Both the position numbers and the translations under genes were made by a program. Shown here one piece after another: positions 1-6,136 of a DNA stretch of 16,638 bases. The stretch lies in contig JACPTT010000051.1 in the NCBI GenBank assembly GCA_016192645.1, positions 1 through 16,638 of the forward strand. Reading direction: 5' to 3'. The notes below the pieces were generated by a model. The model searched no databases, was not told where the DNA came from, and saw only the letters and a list, made by a program, of their open reading frames with translations. Position 1 is the stretch's first letter, and each line of letters opens with the position of its first letter. Source of the stretch: Candidatus Levyibacteriota bacterium (GTDB lineage Bacteria > Patescibacteriota > Microgenomatia > Levybacterales > UBA12049).

Positions 1-271
1 CTTTTGACTTTAAGGCAATGATTTCGCTTTTATGCAAAAGCAGTTTTCTGGTTCTTTTTTCATCATAGCCTTCCGGCCGTGCATACTGATACGGAAAAAT
101 TTTGGCATTTAGAAGATACGCCTCGCTGCCTAAAATTCTGACATGGCTTCCTGTTAAATCCGCATGGCCCAAGCGCACTGCTTTAACTTCGGATCCAATA
201 AGGTTAATTCCGGCTTCAAACCGATCTAAAAGCCGGTAATCATAAAACGCTCTTTTATTGGTTATTTTCAT
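1..271 (-). CDS. smpB: SsrA-binding protein SmpB, N-terminal part (runs off window)
   Basis: I translated the minus strand from the ATG at 271-269. The first 90 residues begin MKITNKRAFYDYRLLDRF and contain EAGINLIGSEVKAVR, then NAKIFPYQYA and the basic segment YDEKRTRKLLLHKSEI. These are the hallmark blocks of SmpB: the beta-barrel core with G-x-E-V-K and the R-K-L-L-L-H motif. SmpB binds tmRNA and brings it to ribosomes stalled on non-stop mRNA (trans-translation). The gene is cut by the window edge, so the C-terminal tail that enters the mRNA channel is not visible. Its ATG overlaps the TAA of the upstream MazF-like toxin by one base (TAATG), with no intergenic space and no clear own ribosome binding site. 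Translational coupling to the toxin gene is therefore likely. Recognition is confident; coupling is inferred. Confidence 0.93.
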   Translation of the reverse strand, partial: MKITNKRAFYDYRLLDRFEAGINLIGSEVKAVRLGHADLTGSHVRILGSEAYLLNAKIFPYQYARPEGYDEKRTRKLLLHKSEIIALKSK

Positions 272-636
272 TAATCTAGATAGTTTTCTTTTTTTAGATC
301 AAGAACAATTTTTATTGCCTCTTCAACTTCTCGTAATTTGATTTTTGATATCACACCAATTTTCTGGATCAATCGTTCTTGATCAATGCTCTTGATAAAT
401 ACAGGTAGAAGCACAGATTTTTTATCTAACCCTTTAATTTTATCTATTAATACCATTTCAATTCCTAAAATCGCAGGAATTTGAGAGCTGGCTGGAATAA
501 TAATTACATGATTAGTTTGAAGATTTATAGAATCTTTCGATATGATAAGCGCTGGTCTTTTTTTATGTATTTCTTTTCCAAAACCAGGCTCAAGGTTTAT
601 TAACCAAATTTCACCGCGTTTAATTATTCTGGCCAT
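271..636 (-). CDS. MazF/PemK-type endoribonuclease toxin
   Basis: The protein has 121 residues, the usual size for MazF/PemK toxins. It starts with the family signature: a basic N-terminus, then RGEIWLINLEPGFGKEIHKKRPALIIS, in which the loop arginine (R27) and RPALIIS strand match the active-site and core-strand region. VIIIPASSQ (45-52) sits where the conserved P-(I/L/V)-(T/S)-(S/T) catalytic serine/threonine block is found. Family members are sequence-specific mRNA interferases that are neutralised by a co-transcribed antitoxin. The ATG lies inside the end of the antitoxin gene (13-nt overlap), and the stop overlaps smpB. The layout antitoxin-toxin-smpB on one transcript is unusual, because SmpB repairs the very lesion (ribosomes stuck on cut mRNA) that such toxins create. 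The cleavage sequence cannot be predicted. An inactive relative is possible but no key block is missing. Confidence 0.88.
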   Translation of the reverse strand: MARIIKRGEIWLINLEPGFGKEIHKKRPALIISKDSINLQTNHVIIIPASSQIPAILGIEMVLIDKIKGLDKKSVLLPVFIKSIDQERLIQKIGVISKIKLREVEEAIKIVLDLKKENYLD

Positions 637-857
637 CCTTCAAGCTCTGTTGCGCTCCATTCTTTGGCAACCGTTTTATAAAAATTATAGTTAGCTTTAA
701 GGCTTTTGCTTAATTCTTTTTCAACATCTCTTTTTTTCGTTAGCTTTTCAGAAACCGCATTAGCAATAAAGCGGCTGCGTTTCCCTTTAGAAACAGCTTG
801 ATTGAGATGCTTTAAGATATTGTAGGGCAAACTAATATTTATGCGCTGTGTCTGCAT
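624..857 (-). CDS. MazE-like ribbon-helix-helix antitoxin
   Basis: The protein has 77 residues. The N-terminus MQTQRINISLPYNILKHLNQ followed by the KRSRFIANAVSEKL helix is a typical RHH/CopG DNA-binding fold: one beta strand with alternating residues, then two helices. The C-terminal tail (EWSATELEGWPE) is acidic with tryptophans. Such W-x-x-x-E-x-E-G-W tails bind MazF-type toxins. An upstream in-frame start at 878 would add seven residues. I chose 857 because AAGGAG (864-869) lies 6 bases before this ATG and because the MQTQ start recurs in the second antitoxin of this window. The gene overlaps the toxin by 13 nt, as is normal for type II pairs. It is probably autoregulated through the direct repeats in its own promoter. 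Confidence 0.85.
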   Translation of the reverse strand: MQTQRINISLPYNILKHLNQAVSKGKRSRFIANAVSEKLTKKRDVEKELSKSLKANYNFYKTVAKEWSATELEGWPE

Positions 858-870
858 AAAAAACTCCTTA

Positions 871-908
871 ATACACAATAATTATACACAACTTTATTCT
901 ATTGTCAA
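871..908 (-). promoter_or_regulatory. Consensus sigma-70 promoter with direct repeats upstream of the mazEF-like/smpB operon
   Basis: On the minus strand a perfect -35 TTGACA (908-903) and a perfect -10 TATAAT (886-881) are separated by 16 bases. The predicted start of transcription is near 874, giving a leader of about 17 nt that carries AAGGAG. Two copies of TGTGTAT (890-884 and 877-871), 13 bases apart, bracket the -10 box and the start site. This is the normal position for an operator bound by an RHH antitoxin. The promoter elements are seen directly; the operator role is inferred. Confidence 0.75.
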
Positions 909-989
909 CAGGTAATACAACCACAAGTGCGACAAATTATAGAAGTGCCCGTTTTTAATTGGCAATAACTTTGTGGACAAAGACTCTGG

Positions 990-2735
990 TTATTTTATTC
1001 CTATTTCCCAAATCTTCTCTTGGCTTAAGACAAAAATCTTACTTTGCCCTGAGCCTGCCGAAGGGTCTTTTTCCGACACCTCAAACTCCGTGGCTGTTTT
1101 GAGAATATCTGCCTGATACTGGGCTTGATAGACTCCGTCTTTGCCGATTACGACAATTCGGTTATTGTTCTTGTCTAGAACATACAGATTATTGGTATCG
1201 GCATTGGTAAAGATGCGGCTTGGGTTTCTGAATGGCTTATCAAGTCCGGAAAGAGTAAAGTTCTCAATTTTGCCCTTTGTGAATTTAACAATTGTCCCAT
1301 CATTAAAAAGTATCCAGATGGAGCCGTCGATAGAAAGATTTACCGCCTTTGAGAAATCTAAAGAAACGCCGCTTGCCAAATAATTTGTCTTTGAAAATCC
1401 GGCATCTGAGGGCACAAATTTATAAATCTGCCCTGCCTTTTTATCCAAAACATAGAAATTGCCAAGGTATGCACCAAACCCCCCTGCTTCAGACCAGTCT
1501 TTTGTAATAAGGAGTTTTTCCGAAAATATGCCTTCATTATCAATCAGGTAAATATTTTTTCCATCGGAAGTTACAAAGAGCGCGTTTTTGTTCTTAAGCG
1601 CCATATCCAAAAGAGCACTTGCTTCTTTACTGCTTTGTTTTGCCGAAACCGCAAATAAATTTGAAGAAATGCTAATCGCCTCGTTGACTTTTGAGAGCAG
1701 TTCGGCAATCTTTTTTTCTTCTTTTGAGCCTTTTTTAAACTTCGCTTGACCCTCGGTTAAGATTTTTTGGGAAAATAAAAAGTCATCCCGGGCTAAGTTT
1801 TTGTTAAGTCCCAAAAGCGCTTGTCCTTCATCATATTTTTTTTGCGCTTGTGAGGTTGTGTTTTGAAGGAGCGCTTGATTTTTTGTGTCCTCTTTCTTTT
1901 TGACGGCAAAGAAAATGCTTATCAAAAGTAAAACAGCGATAATAATGCTTACGGTTAAAAGCATCTTGCGGGAGTGAGTTAAGGCCGGTGTATTAAAGCG
2001 GGAAAAAACAGCTTTAAGTAGAATAAGAACCGGCTTAGTAAGAGTTGATAACGGCGGTTTTTTGGTTATTCCCTGCGGTGTAGGCTCTAAGACAATATCT
2101 TCCTCTTCTTTTAATTCTTCTGTTCCTTGATACGAAACAATAATCGCGCAGGTTCCTCCTTCTTCTGTTTCGTGGATTTTTGGCGCCAGCGTTTCCGCAA
2201 TCTCTTGGGGAGGGAGATGATCGAGGGCATTTTTAAGTTCTTCGTTTGAAATAGCTTCTGCAAATTGCTCTGTTTGCAGAATAAGGGTGTCGTTATCTTC
2301 TAAAAAACCAGAGGCGGAGAGAGTATTGGCTTGCCCGCGAGTTAAACGAATAATTGTCCCTAAAGTCTCTTTGCGCTTCAAAACCGCTTTTCCAGCCCCA
2401 AAGGCAAAGACATAGAGAACGTGTTTTTTGCCAGGAAAAGCCTGAATCGATCCGATAACAAGGCTTGCCAAAACCCCATCGGTTACTTTTTTACTCGTTG
2501 TAATTACCGCCTCTTTTATCGACTCAAGGTTTTTTGTTTCAAGACTGAAGTATTCCTGCTCAAGAAGTTCAAGAACCTCTTTGCCAAGCGTATTTAAAGA
2601 AAAATCTTGCGGCAAATCTTTGGCTTTAGTAAGCGACAAGACGGCAAAAAAGGTTCCGGCATTGTATGCTTGCGACCAGGAAGTAAGGGTAGGCGTTGCA
2701 ACTATTTTTGCAAAAACCAAGTCGGCTTTTTGCAT
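990..2735 (-). CDS. Membrane protein: degenerate PP2C-like N-domain, TM helix, C-terminal propeller-like repeats
   Basis: The protein has 581 residues from the ATG at 2735; a TTG at 2753 would overlap the upstream gene. Residues 1-205 resemble a PPM/PP2C phosphatase in their late blocks: FLEDNDTLILQTEQFAEAIS matches the G-D-x-L-L-L-x-T-D-G region, and EEGGTCAIIVSY matches the G-x-x-D-N-x-T-x-x-V strand. The metal-binding aspartates are absent: FFAVLSLTKAKD replaces the usual F-x-V-x-D-G-x-G-G, and DN is lost before TCAIIV. A single TM helix spans about 259-277, with a basic K/E-rich, probably helical segment at 283-385. Residues 385-545 carry repeated strands such as NIYLID, NFYVLD, SIWILF and NLYVLDKNNNRIVVI, as in NHL-like beta-propellers. 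The N-domain is thus likely cytoplasmic and the propeller extracellular. It is the last gene of a four-gene operon, starting 4 nt after the preceding stop. A short repeat inserts DPSAGSGQ near the C-terminus. Function unknown; a pseudophosphatase sensor is an inference. Confidence 0.7.
   Translation of the reverse strand: MQKADLVFAKIVATPTLTSWSQAYNAGTFFAVLSLTKAKDLPQDFSLNTLGKEVLELLEQEYFSLETKNLESIKEAVITTSKKVTDGVLASLVIGSIQAFPGKKHVLYVFAFGAGKAVLKRKETLGTIIRLTRGQANTLSASGFLEDNDTLILQTEQFAEAISNEELKNALDHLPPQEIAETLAPKIHETEEGGTCAIIVSYQGTEELKEEEDIVLEPTPQGITKKPPLSTLTKPVLILLKAVFSRFNTPALTHSRKMLLTVSIIIAVLLLISIFFAVKKKEDTKNQALLQNTTSQAQKKYDEGQALLGLNKNLARDDFLFSQKILTEGQAKFKKGSKEEKKIAELLSKVNEAISISSNLFAVSAKQSSKEASALLDMALKNKNALFVTSDGKNIYLIDNEGIFSEKLLITKDWSEAGGFGAYLGNFYVLDKKAGQIYKFVPSDAGFSKTNYLASGVSLDFSKAVNLSIDGSIWILFNDGTIVKFTKGKIENFTLSGLDKPFRNPSRIFTNADTNNLYVLDKNNNRIVVIGKDGVYQAQYQADILKTATEFEVSEKDPSAGSGQSKIFVLSQEKIWEIGIK
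1047..1064 (-). repeat. Short interspersed repeat inserted in frame (CCTTCG...CAGGG family)
   Basis: Read in the sense of the gene, the 18-mer CCTTCGGCAGGCTCAGGG encodes PSAGSG in the segment KDPSAGSGQSK of the pseudo-PP2C protein. It matches 15 of 18 bases of the copy at 9086-9103 in the Rpe-like gene and is a longer form of the tandem copies at 8757-8795. It is GC-richer than the surrounding coding sequence and interrupts a propeller-like strand region, as expected of an insertion. Confidence 0.7.
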
Positions 2736-2739
2736 ACAT

Positions 2740-2937
2740 TTACAGTATATCAAGAGCTATTAAAAAAAGCGAAAACGAAAGAATAACCTGCAATAGAGCA
2801 AGAACTATTAGGGTCTTAGAGGATGTGGGCTGGGAGACGACTTTATTCATGGTTCTGACTTGCACAAAAATAACAAAGGTAAAAGCAATGTAAAGGGCAA
2901 GAAGCAGAAGGACCGCGATTTTAATTAAAATATTCAT
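2740..2937 (-). CDS. Small membrane protein with two predicted TM helices
   Basis: The protein has 65 residues. Helix 1 is at about 4-26 (a run of I/V/L/A ending FVIFVQV). A short polar loop, RTMNKVVSQPTSSK, separates it from helix 2 at about 43-64. It has no cysteines and no catalytic motif. The start is 2 nt after the stop of the PH-domain gene and the stop is 4 nt before the next ATG, so it is almost certainly co-translated within the operon. I do not recognise a named family with certainty; small two-helix proteins beside such PP2C-like genes may be a lineage-specific family. The tight packing and hydrophobic pattern make it a real gene. A role as partner or anchor for the neighbouring membrane proteins is inference only. 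Confidence 0.7.
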   Translation of the reverse strand: MNILIKIAVLLLLALYIAFTFVIFVQVRTMNKVVSQPTSSKTLIVLALLQVILSFSLFLIALDIL

Positions 2938-2939
2938 TT

Positions 2940-3557
2940 TTAGTGCCTGCCGATAAGCTCCTGAATTACATGTGTTGCTTTTGCGGGTTGAGGAACCGAC
3001 AAAAATTCAAAATTTGGATGAGTGCCGGCGGTTTGCACAAAAACATCGCCGTAATTAAAAAGAGAGCGGATAAAACCGGTTTGGCGGTAGGTTACATCTT
3101 CAATAAGATTGAGTTTAGTATAGGAGATATAGCGATGGACAATATCGGAATAATCAATATCAATAACTCGTTTTTGGGTAATGATGCCGATATTGTAGAA
3201 CCAGGAAATAAAACTTATAAACATGTAGTTGAAAACAAAAAGGTAATAGAAGAGAAGAAGGACGGTTAGATAATTTTGCGGCAGAAGCAAAGGAGGAAAT
3301 AAATTTCCTAAGGAAGGCGTAAAGAGACCAAGAAGCGGAGGAAGCAAAAGAAGAAGTAGGCTTGGGATAAGCCAAGAGAGATTGGTGAGAAGGTGGCGGC
3401 GCAAAAAAAGAAGAATTTTTTCGTCTTTTTCTTGGTTTTGAAAGGAAAAGCCCAGCGGATTTTGGCAAAAAGAAGAGAGAGCATGGATATGTTTCTCATT
3501 CGCCGGAACTCCTTTTTTCTCTGATTTTTTCTCTGCCGCAACAAAAATATCAGCCAT
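2940..3557 (-). CDS. bPH2 (YdbS-like) PH-domain membrane protein
   Basis: The protein has 205 residues from MADIF, whose ATG lies 4 nt after the SpoIID-like stop; longer in-frame starts would lie inside that gene. A polar N-terminus of about 60 residues carries FQNQEKDEKILLFLRRHLLTNL, the usual lead-in of bPH2 proteins (acidic segment, then H/R before the membrane). Two TM segments follow (about 66-84 and 97-121, rich in L/P/F). Then comes GIITQKRVIDIDYSDIVHRYISYTKLNLIEDVTYRQTGFIRSLFNYGDVFVQTAG, the characteristic bPH2 pattern: T-x-x-R-V-I, a strand with I-x-D-V, a G-x-x-x-x-x-F-N-Y-G-D-V block, then Q-T-A-G. Roles of this family are mostly unknown (DUF304-type, membrane-associated). Its place in an operon with a wall hydrolase suggests an envelope function. 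Confidence 0.82.
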   Translation of the reverse strand: MADIFVAAEKKSEKKGVPANEKHIHALSSFCQNPLGFSFQNQEKDEKILLFLRRHLLTNLSWLIPSLLLLLLPPLLGLFTPSLGNLFPPLLLPQNYLTVLLLFYYLFVFNYMFISFISWFYNIGIITQKRVIDIDYSDIVHRYISYTKLNLIEDVTYRQTGFIRSLFNYGDVFVQTAGTHPNFEFLSVPQPAKATHVIQELIGRH

Positions 3558-3561
3558 ATTT

Positions 3562-5277
3562 TTATCTTCTTTCAATATTATACAGCGGTCCGACAATTTG
3601 GATATTAGCAGGCGCCCGCAAATTGAAAAAGTTTTTAAACTCTCCGCCGTCAAAAACCTGCGTTCCGCCGTCGCCGTTTATTCTTACCGACGTTGTTCTG
3701 CCAACTCCTTTATCCCAGTCAATCGAAAAATCGGAGATTGTATTATAGGCAGTTATGTTGCGATTTTGGAGCTCTTGTTTTACTCTTCCCTCATCCCAAG
3801 TATCAGTTCCGGCTGGATTTGGTTTGTCGGTTTGATAAAGATGCTCTCTGATGGATGAGTCTTGCCGAGCGAGCAAAATAATATTGACAATGTCAGCTAC
3901 CTCGTTTTGTTTGAGCCAGGCGGATTTCCCGTATTGATTACGAAAACCTTGAGCAGAGTAAAAGCAGGGAGATTCTTTATCGTAAGCAGTACTTAAAAGA
4001 TCGGAAAATCCAGTAACATCAGCGGTTGTATCGCGTACTCTCTTTGTCCAGGGGCGATCAGACCAGCCAACATCACCCGATTTAAAGGTATAACCTCCAG
4101 CGGTTGAAGCATACCAGGCGGTAATAATCTGACCGCTGTTTGTCATAATTTTTCCCTCGGTTTCTCTTGCCGCCCTTTCCCAATTCCCGCCTTTGTTGCC
4201 GCCTTTATAAACTTGGCATTGCTGGGTAGTGCAAATCTCCCGTGCTCCATTATCCGTATAGGCCAGCGCATATGAGCGAGCAGCGATAACTTGTGCTTTG
4301 AGCGCCTCAATTGGCCAGCTCTCTGGCATTTCGTAAATTCCCAAAAGATACTGTTCGAGCGGCATTTCTCCGTACCCCTGAACTTTTATATTGATATTGC
4401 CTTTTGTCTCAAAACTTATCCCTTCAAAATAGGCGCGCAAGATGTCTTCGTGAGATTGACCGGCTTGAGAACGTCCCAAAGCTCCGTATTGGTTCATGCC
4501 AACTCGATGAGGGATGCCAAAGGTGTAAAAAGCAAAGGCGGGACTAAATCCGGGGTCGATTTTTCTGTCATCGGTACAAAAAAGAGGGCCGGCGCCAAGG
4601 CTAGTTGGTAGGTTCAGACCAGCAAGTCTTTGAGCTAAAATCTGCTGCTGGCGGGCGGAGAGCTGAGCGATTTGAGTTGATAAACTTGTCTGGTAGGCTT
4701 TTGCGCCCGAAACAATTTTATCTAATTTTGCCGATTGTTCGGAAAGATCCGCTTTTATAACAGCCAAGCGCGCCTGTTCGCTCTCAAGGTTCTTTTTTTT
4801 GGTTTCAAGATCAGAAATTGTCAGAGCAATGTTTGTGATAATTGCCTTATCCTGATCGGCCGCGGCTTTTTGGTATGCCAGAATCTGAGTAATTTCGGAT
4901 GCCGACTGGGCAGAGAGAAAGGTCAAAAGAGGAGAGTTGTAGTAGCTTTTAATGTAAAAATTGCGGATGGTTCGGGCAAGGATTTTTTCTTGTCGTTCAA
5001 GATTTTTGTATCCCTCGTCGATATTTTTTTTCTTGGCAATGATATCTCCTTCAATTACAAAAACGCGTTTTTTAATATCATCAATCTGACTGCGAAGACT
5101 ATTTAATTGTGACTCAAGTGGTTTTGTGGCTTTGATAGACATGTCCAGCGCTTGAGTGAGTTCGTTAATCTGTTTATTTATGTCGGCCAGTTCATCGGAG
5201 GAGGTTTTGGGTACAGCAAGAAAGAAAAATCCACCAATGAAAATTAAAGCAATACAAAGAATAAGCAATCGTTTCAT
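3562..5277 (-). CDS. Secreted coiled-coil protein with SpoIID/LytB-type glycan-cleaving domain
   Basis: The protein has 571 residues. It starts with a signal peptide or anchor (MKRLLILCIALIFIGGFFFL). A long coiled coil (about 28-220, heptad-like, Q/K/E/L rich) follows, like those of CwlO, PcsB or EnvC. The SpoIID core begins near 300: MPLEQYLLGIYEMPESWP with E316 at the position of the catalytic glutamate of SpoIID, then EALKAQVIAARSYALAY, CTTQQCQVYKGG, AARETEGKIM, and WYASTAGGYT. SpoIID enzymes are lytic transglycosylases acting on denuded glycan strands. The block PHRVGMNQYGALGRSQAG (256-273), which corresponds to the GHGVGMSQ block found at the C-terminus of classical SpoIID, lies before the core here. 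The protein ends with VFDGGEFKNFFNLRAPANIQI, the usual region just before that block, so the domain order is permuted. It is the first gene of the operon, with an extended -10 promoter close upstream. Confidence 0.85.
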   Translation of the reverse strand: MKRLLILCIALIFIGGFFFLAVPKTSSDELADINKQINELTQALDMSIKATKPLESQLNSLRSQIDDIKKRVFVIEGDIIAKKKNIDEGYKNLERQEKILARTIRNFYIKSYYNSPLLTFLSAQSASEITQILAYQKAAADQDKAIITNIALTISDLETKKKNLESEQARLAVIKADLSEQSAKLDKIVSGAKAYQTSLSTQIAQLSARQQQILAQRLAGLNLPTSLGAGPLFCTDDRKIDPGFSPAFAFYTFGIPHRVGMNQYGALGRSQAGQSHEDILRAYFEGISFETKGNINIKVQGYGEMPLEQYLLGIYEMPESWPIEALKAQVIAARSYALAYTDNGAREICTTQQCQVYKGGNKGGNWERAARETEGKIMTNSGQIITAWYASTAGGYTFKSGDVGWSDRPWTKRVRDTTADVTGFSDLLSTAYDKESPCFYSAQGFRNQYGKSAWLKQNEVADIVNIILLARQDSSIREHLYQTDKPNPAGTDTWDEGRVKQELQNRNITAYNTISDFSIDWDKGVGRTTSVRINGDGGTQVFDGGEFKNFFNLRAPANIQIVGPLYNIERR

Positions 5278-5286
5278 GCAGGGTTA

Positions 5287-5292
5287 ATTATA
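5287..5292 (-). promoter_or_regulatory. Extended -10 promoter of the SpoIID-like operon
   Basis: On the minus strand TGATATAAT places an extended TGn motif directly before a perfect TATAAT (5292-5287). The candidate -35 (GCAACT, 5315-5310) is weak, as often seen with extended -10 boxes. Only 9 bases separate the -10 box from the ATG at 5277. Transcription should therefore start within about 3 nt of the start codon, giving an essentially leaderless mRNA for the four-gene operon. Confidence 0.65.
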
Positions 5293-5320
5293 TCAGAACT
5301 GGTTTACACAGTTGCCTCTT

Positions 5321-5389
5321 CCCTCCTCGCCTTACCGTTCACCTGTTCCGTACTGTTCGTACACGGTTCACGGAGCGGCTTTTGGAGGG
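5321..5389. repeat. GTTC-rich intergenic repeat block with flanking inverted hexamer
   Basis: Four GTTC words start at 5337, 5345, 5355 and 5366, embedded in related units (CCGTTCAC, TGTTCCGTAC, TGTTCGTAC, GGTTCACGG). CGTAC recurs at 5349 and 5358. CCCTCC (5321-5326) and GGAGGG (5384-5389) could pair and close a stem. The block is much GC-richer than its neighbourhood and has no reading frame. It looks like a dispersed non-coding repeat inserted between two divergent promoters; its function is unknown. Confidence 0.5.
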
Positions 5390-5392
5390 TGC

Positions 5393-5418
5393 GGGGTAAT
5401 TAGCATGCTAATTACCCC
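5393..5418. repeat. Perfect 26-bp palindrome between divergent promoters
   Basis: The 13-base arm GGGGTAATTAGCA is followed at once by its exact reverse complement, centred on GCATGC, so the whole 26 bases are self-complementary with no loop. It ends directly before the -35 box of the plus-strand promoter (5419). This could be a dimeric repressor's operator, a cruciform, or a dispersed repeat. It is not a convincing terminator for either strand because no gene ends here. Confidence 0.75.
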
Positions 5419-5446
5419 TTGCAAAATGGGAAATTAGTGTTATTAT
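5419..5446 (+). promoter_or_regulatory. Sigma-70-like promoter of the LytR_C gene
   Basis: TTGCAA (5419-5424) and TATTAT (5441-5446) are spaced by 16 bases. The predicted start is near 5453, about 20 nt before the ATG at 5473. The -35 box abuts the 26-bp palindrome, so a protein bound there would compete with RNA polymerase. The box matches are 4/6 and 5/6. Confidence 0.55.
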
Positions 5447-5472
5447 GGGTGTGTCTTAAGCGGAAATTTTAT

Positions 5473-6093
5473 ATGGAAGGCGCAACGCTTCAGGATACTT
5501 CTTTTAATTTTCAGCGCAGTTCTGCTCCAACTTCGGTGTCTTCGGAAGAACCAAAAGGCTCTAAAAAATTTTTATGGCTTGTTATTGTGGTTCTTATTTT
5601 AGGAGGGGTGATTTTTGGCGCCAGCCGTTTTTTTGGTTCAAAAGGCGAAGAGGAAGGAGAAGCAAATATTACGCCGACTCCAACCGAGGTTATAATTCCA
5701 ACCGACACACCAACCCCGACTGAATCGGGGCCAACGCCAACCCCGATTAAATCGGGGCCGACCCCCACCCCCAAACCAACGCTAAATCCGGTTGATCCGG
5801 CATCAGGACTTGACAGAAGCGACCTTTCGGTTGAAGTTTTGAATGGAAATAATGTAGCAGGTGCGGCAGGGAAAGCTTCGGATTTTCTCAAAAGCTTAGG
5901 ATATAAAGTAGTCTCTGTTGGAAATGCCGATAATTTTGATTATCAATCAATAGTTATTGAAGTAAAAAGCGCCAAGAGTTCGTTTCTTCCGCTTCTTAAA
6001 AAAGATCTTTCAGCAAGCTATACAATCGGAAGTACCTCAGCCGACCTTTCGGCAACCTCCTCAGCCGATGCCCTGGTTATTGTCGGAAAATAA
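5473..6093 (+). CDS. Membrane-anchored LytR_C-domain protein
   Basis: The protein has 206 residues from the ATG at 5473; a TTG at 5419 in the same frame lies inside the promoter and is rejected. It has a short cytoplasmic part (1-32), one TM helix (about 33-51, FLWLVIVVLILGGVIFGA) and an acidic stretch. A Pro/Thr-rich linker (66-104) contains two palindromic repeats at DNA level. The C-terminal domain (118-206) starts LSVEVLNGNNVAGAAGKASDF and continues LGYKVVSVGNAD, ending ADALVIVGK. This matches the LytR_C family (the extra domain of LytR-CpsA-Psr proteins: V-x-V-L-N-G-x-x-x-x-G-x-A), which is extracytoplasmic and linked to wall polymer assembly. There is no LCP catalytic domain here, so it is a stand-alone form. 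It is divergent from the SpoIID operon. The biochemical role is unknown. Confidence 0.82.
   Translation: MEGATLQDTSFNFQRSSAPTSVSSEEPKGSKKFLWLVIVVLILGGVIFGASRFFGSKGEEEGEANITPTPTEVIIPTDTPTPTESGPTPTPIKSGPTPTPKPTLNPVDPASGLDRSDLSVEVLNGNNVAGAAGKASDFLKSLGYKVVSVGNADNFDYQSIVIEVKSAKSSFLPLLKKDLSASYTIGSTSADLSATSSADALVIVGK
5714..5757. repeat. Two 17-bp palindromic repeats inside the Pro/Thr linker
   Basis: CCCCGATTAAATCGGGG (5741-5757) is a perfect palindrome around one central base. CCCCGACTGAATCGGGG (5714-5730) is the same with one arm mismatch. They lie 27 bases (nine codons) apart in the same frame and give the protein repeat TPTESGP / TPTPIKSGP. The linker apparently tolerates, or grew by, repeat insertion. 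Confidence 0.7.
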
Positions 6094-6102
6094 TAAAAAC
6101 TA

Positions 6103-6134
6103 ATTGTTAAATTGTTCGATTGCTTGATTGCTAG
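6103..6134 (+). repeat. Four-unit ATTG octamer array upstream of pfkB
   Basis: Four consecutive octamers, ATTGTTAA, ATTGTTCG, ATTGCTTG and ATTGCTAG, form an exact 8-base period over 32 bp. The array lies between the LytR_C stop and the pfkB promoter. The same four-unit arrangement recurs at 16477-16508 before pgk. No function is known to me. Confidence 0.75.
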
Positions 6135-6136
6135 CA

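Noticed and set aside
4291..4611. Open frames on the plus strand within the SpoIID-like gene (also 4735-5106 and 3598-3858)
   Set aside because: They lie fully opposite a gene with strong conserved motifs and have no ribosome binding site or family resemblance.
5419..5472. TTG start for the LytR_C gene, adding 18 residues
   Set aside because: It would start in the -35 box of its own promoter; the ATG at 5473 comes after the predicted transcription start and gives a normal short cytoplasmic segment before the TM helix.
5511..5891. Open frame on the minus strand with a VGVGVG repeat
   Set aside because: It is the antisense shadow of the Pro/Thr linker and LytR_C domain, whose plus-strand reading has a TM helix and a recognisable domain.
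6103..6134. CRISPR or tandem iteron origin
   Set aside because: Four degenerate octamers without spacers and without a replication gene nearby are too little to call an origin or CRISPR.
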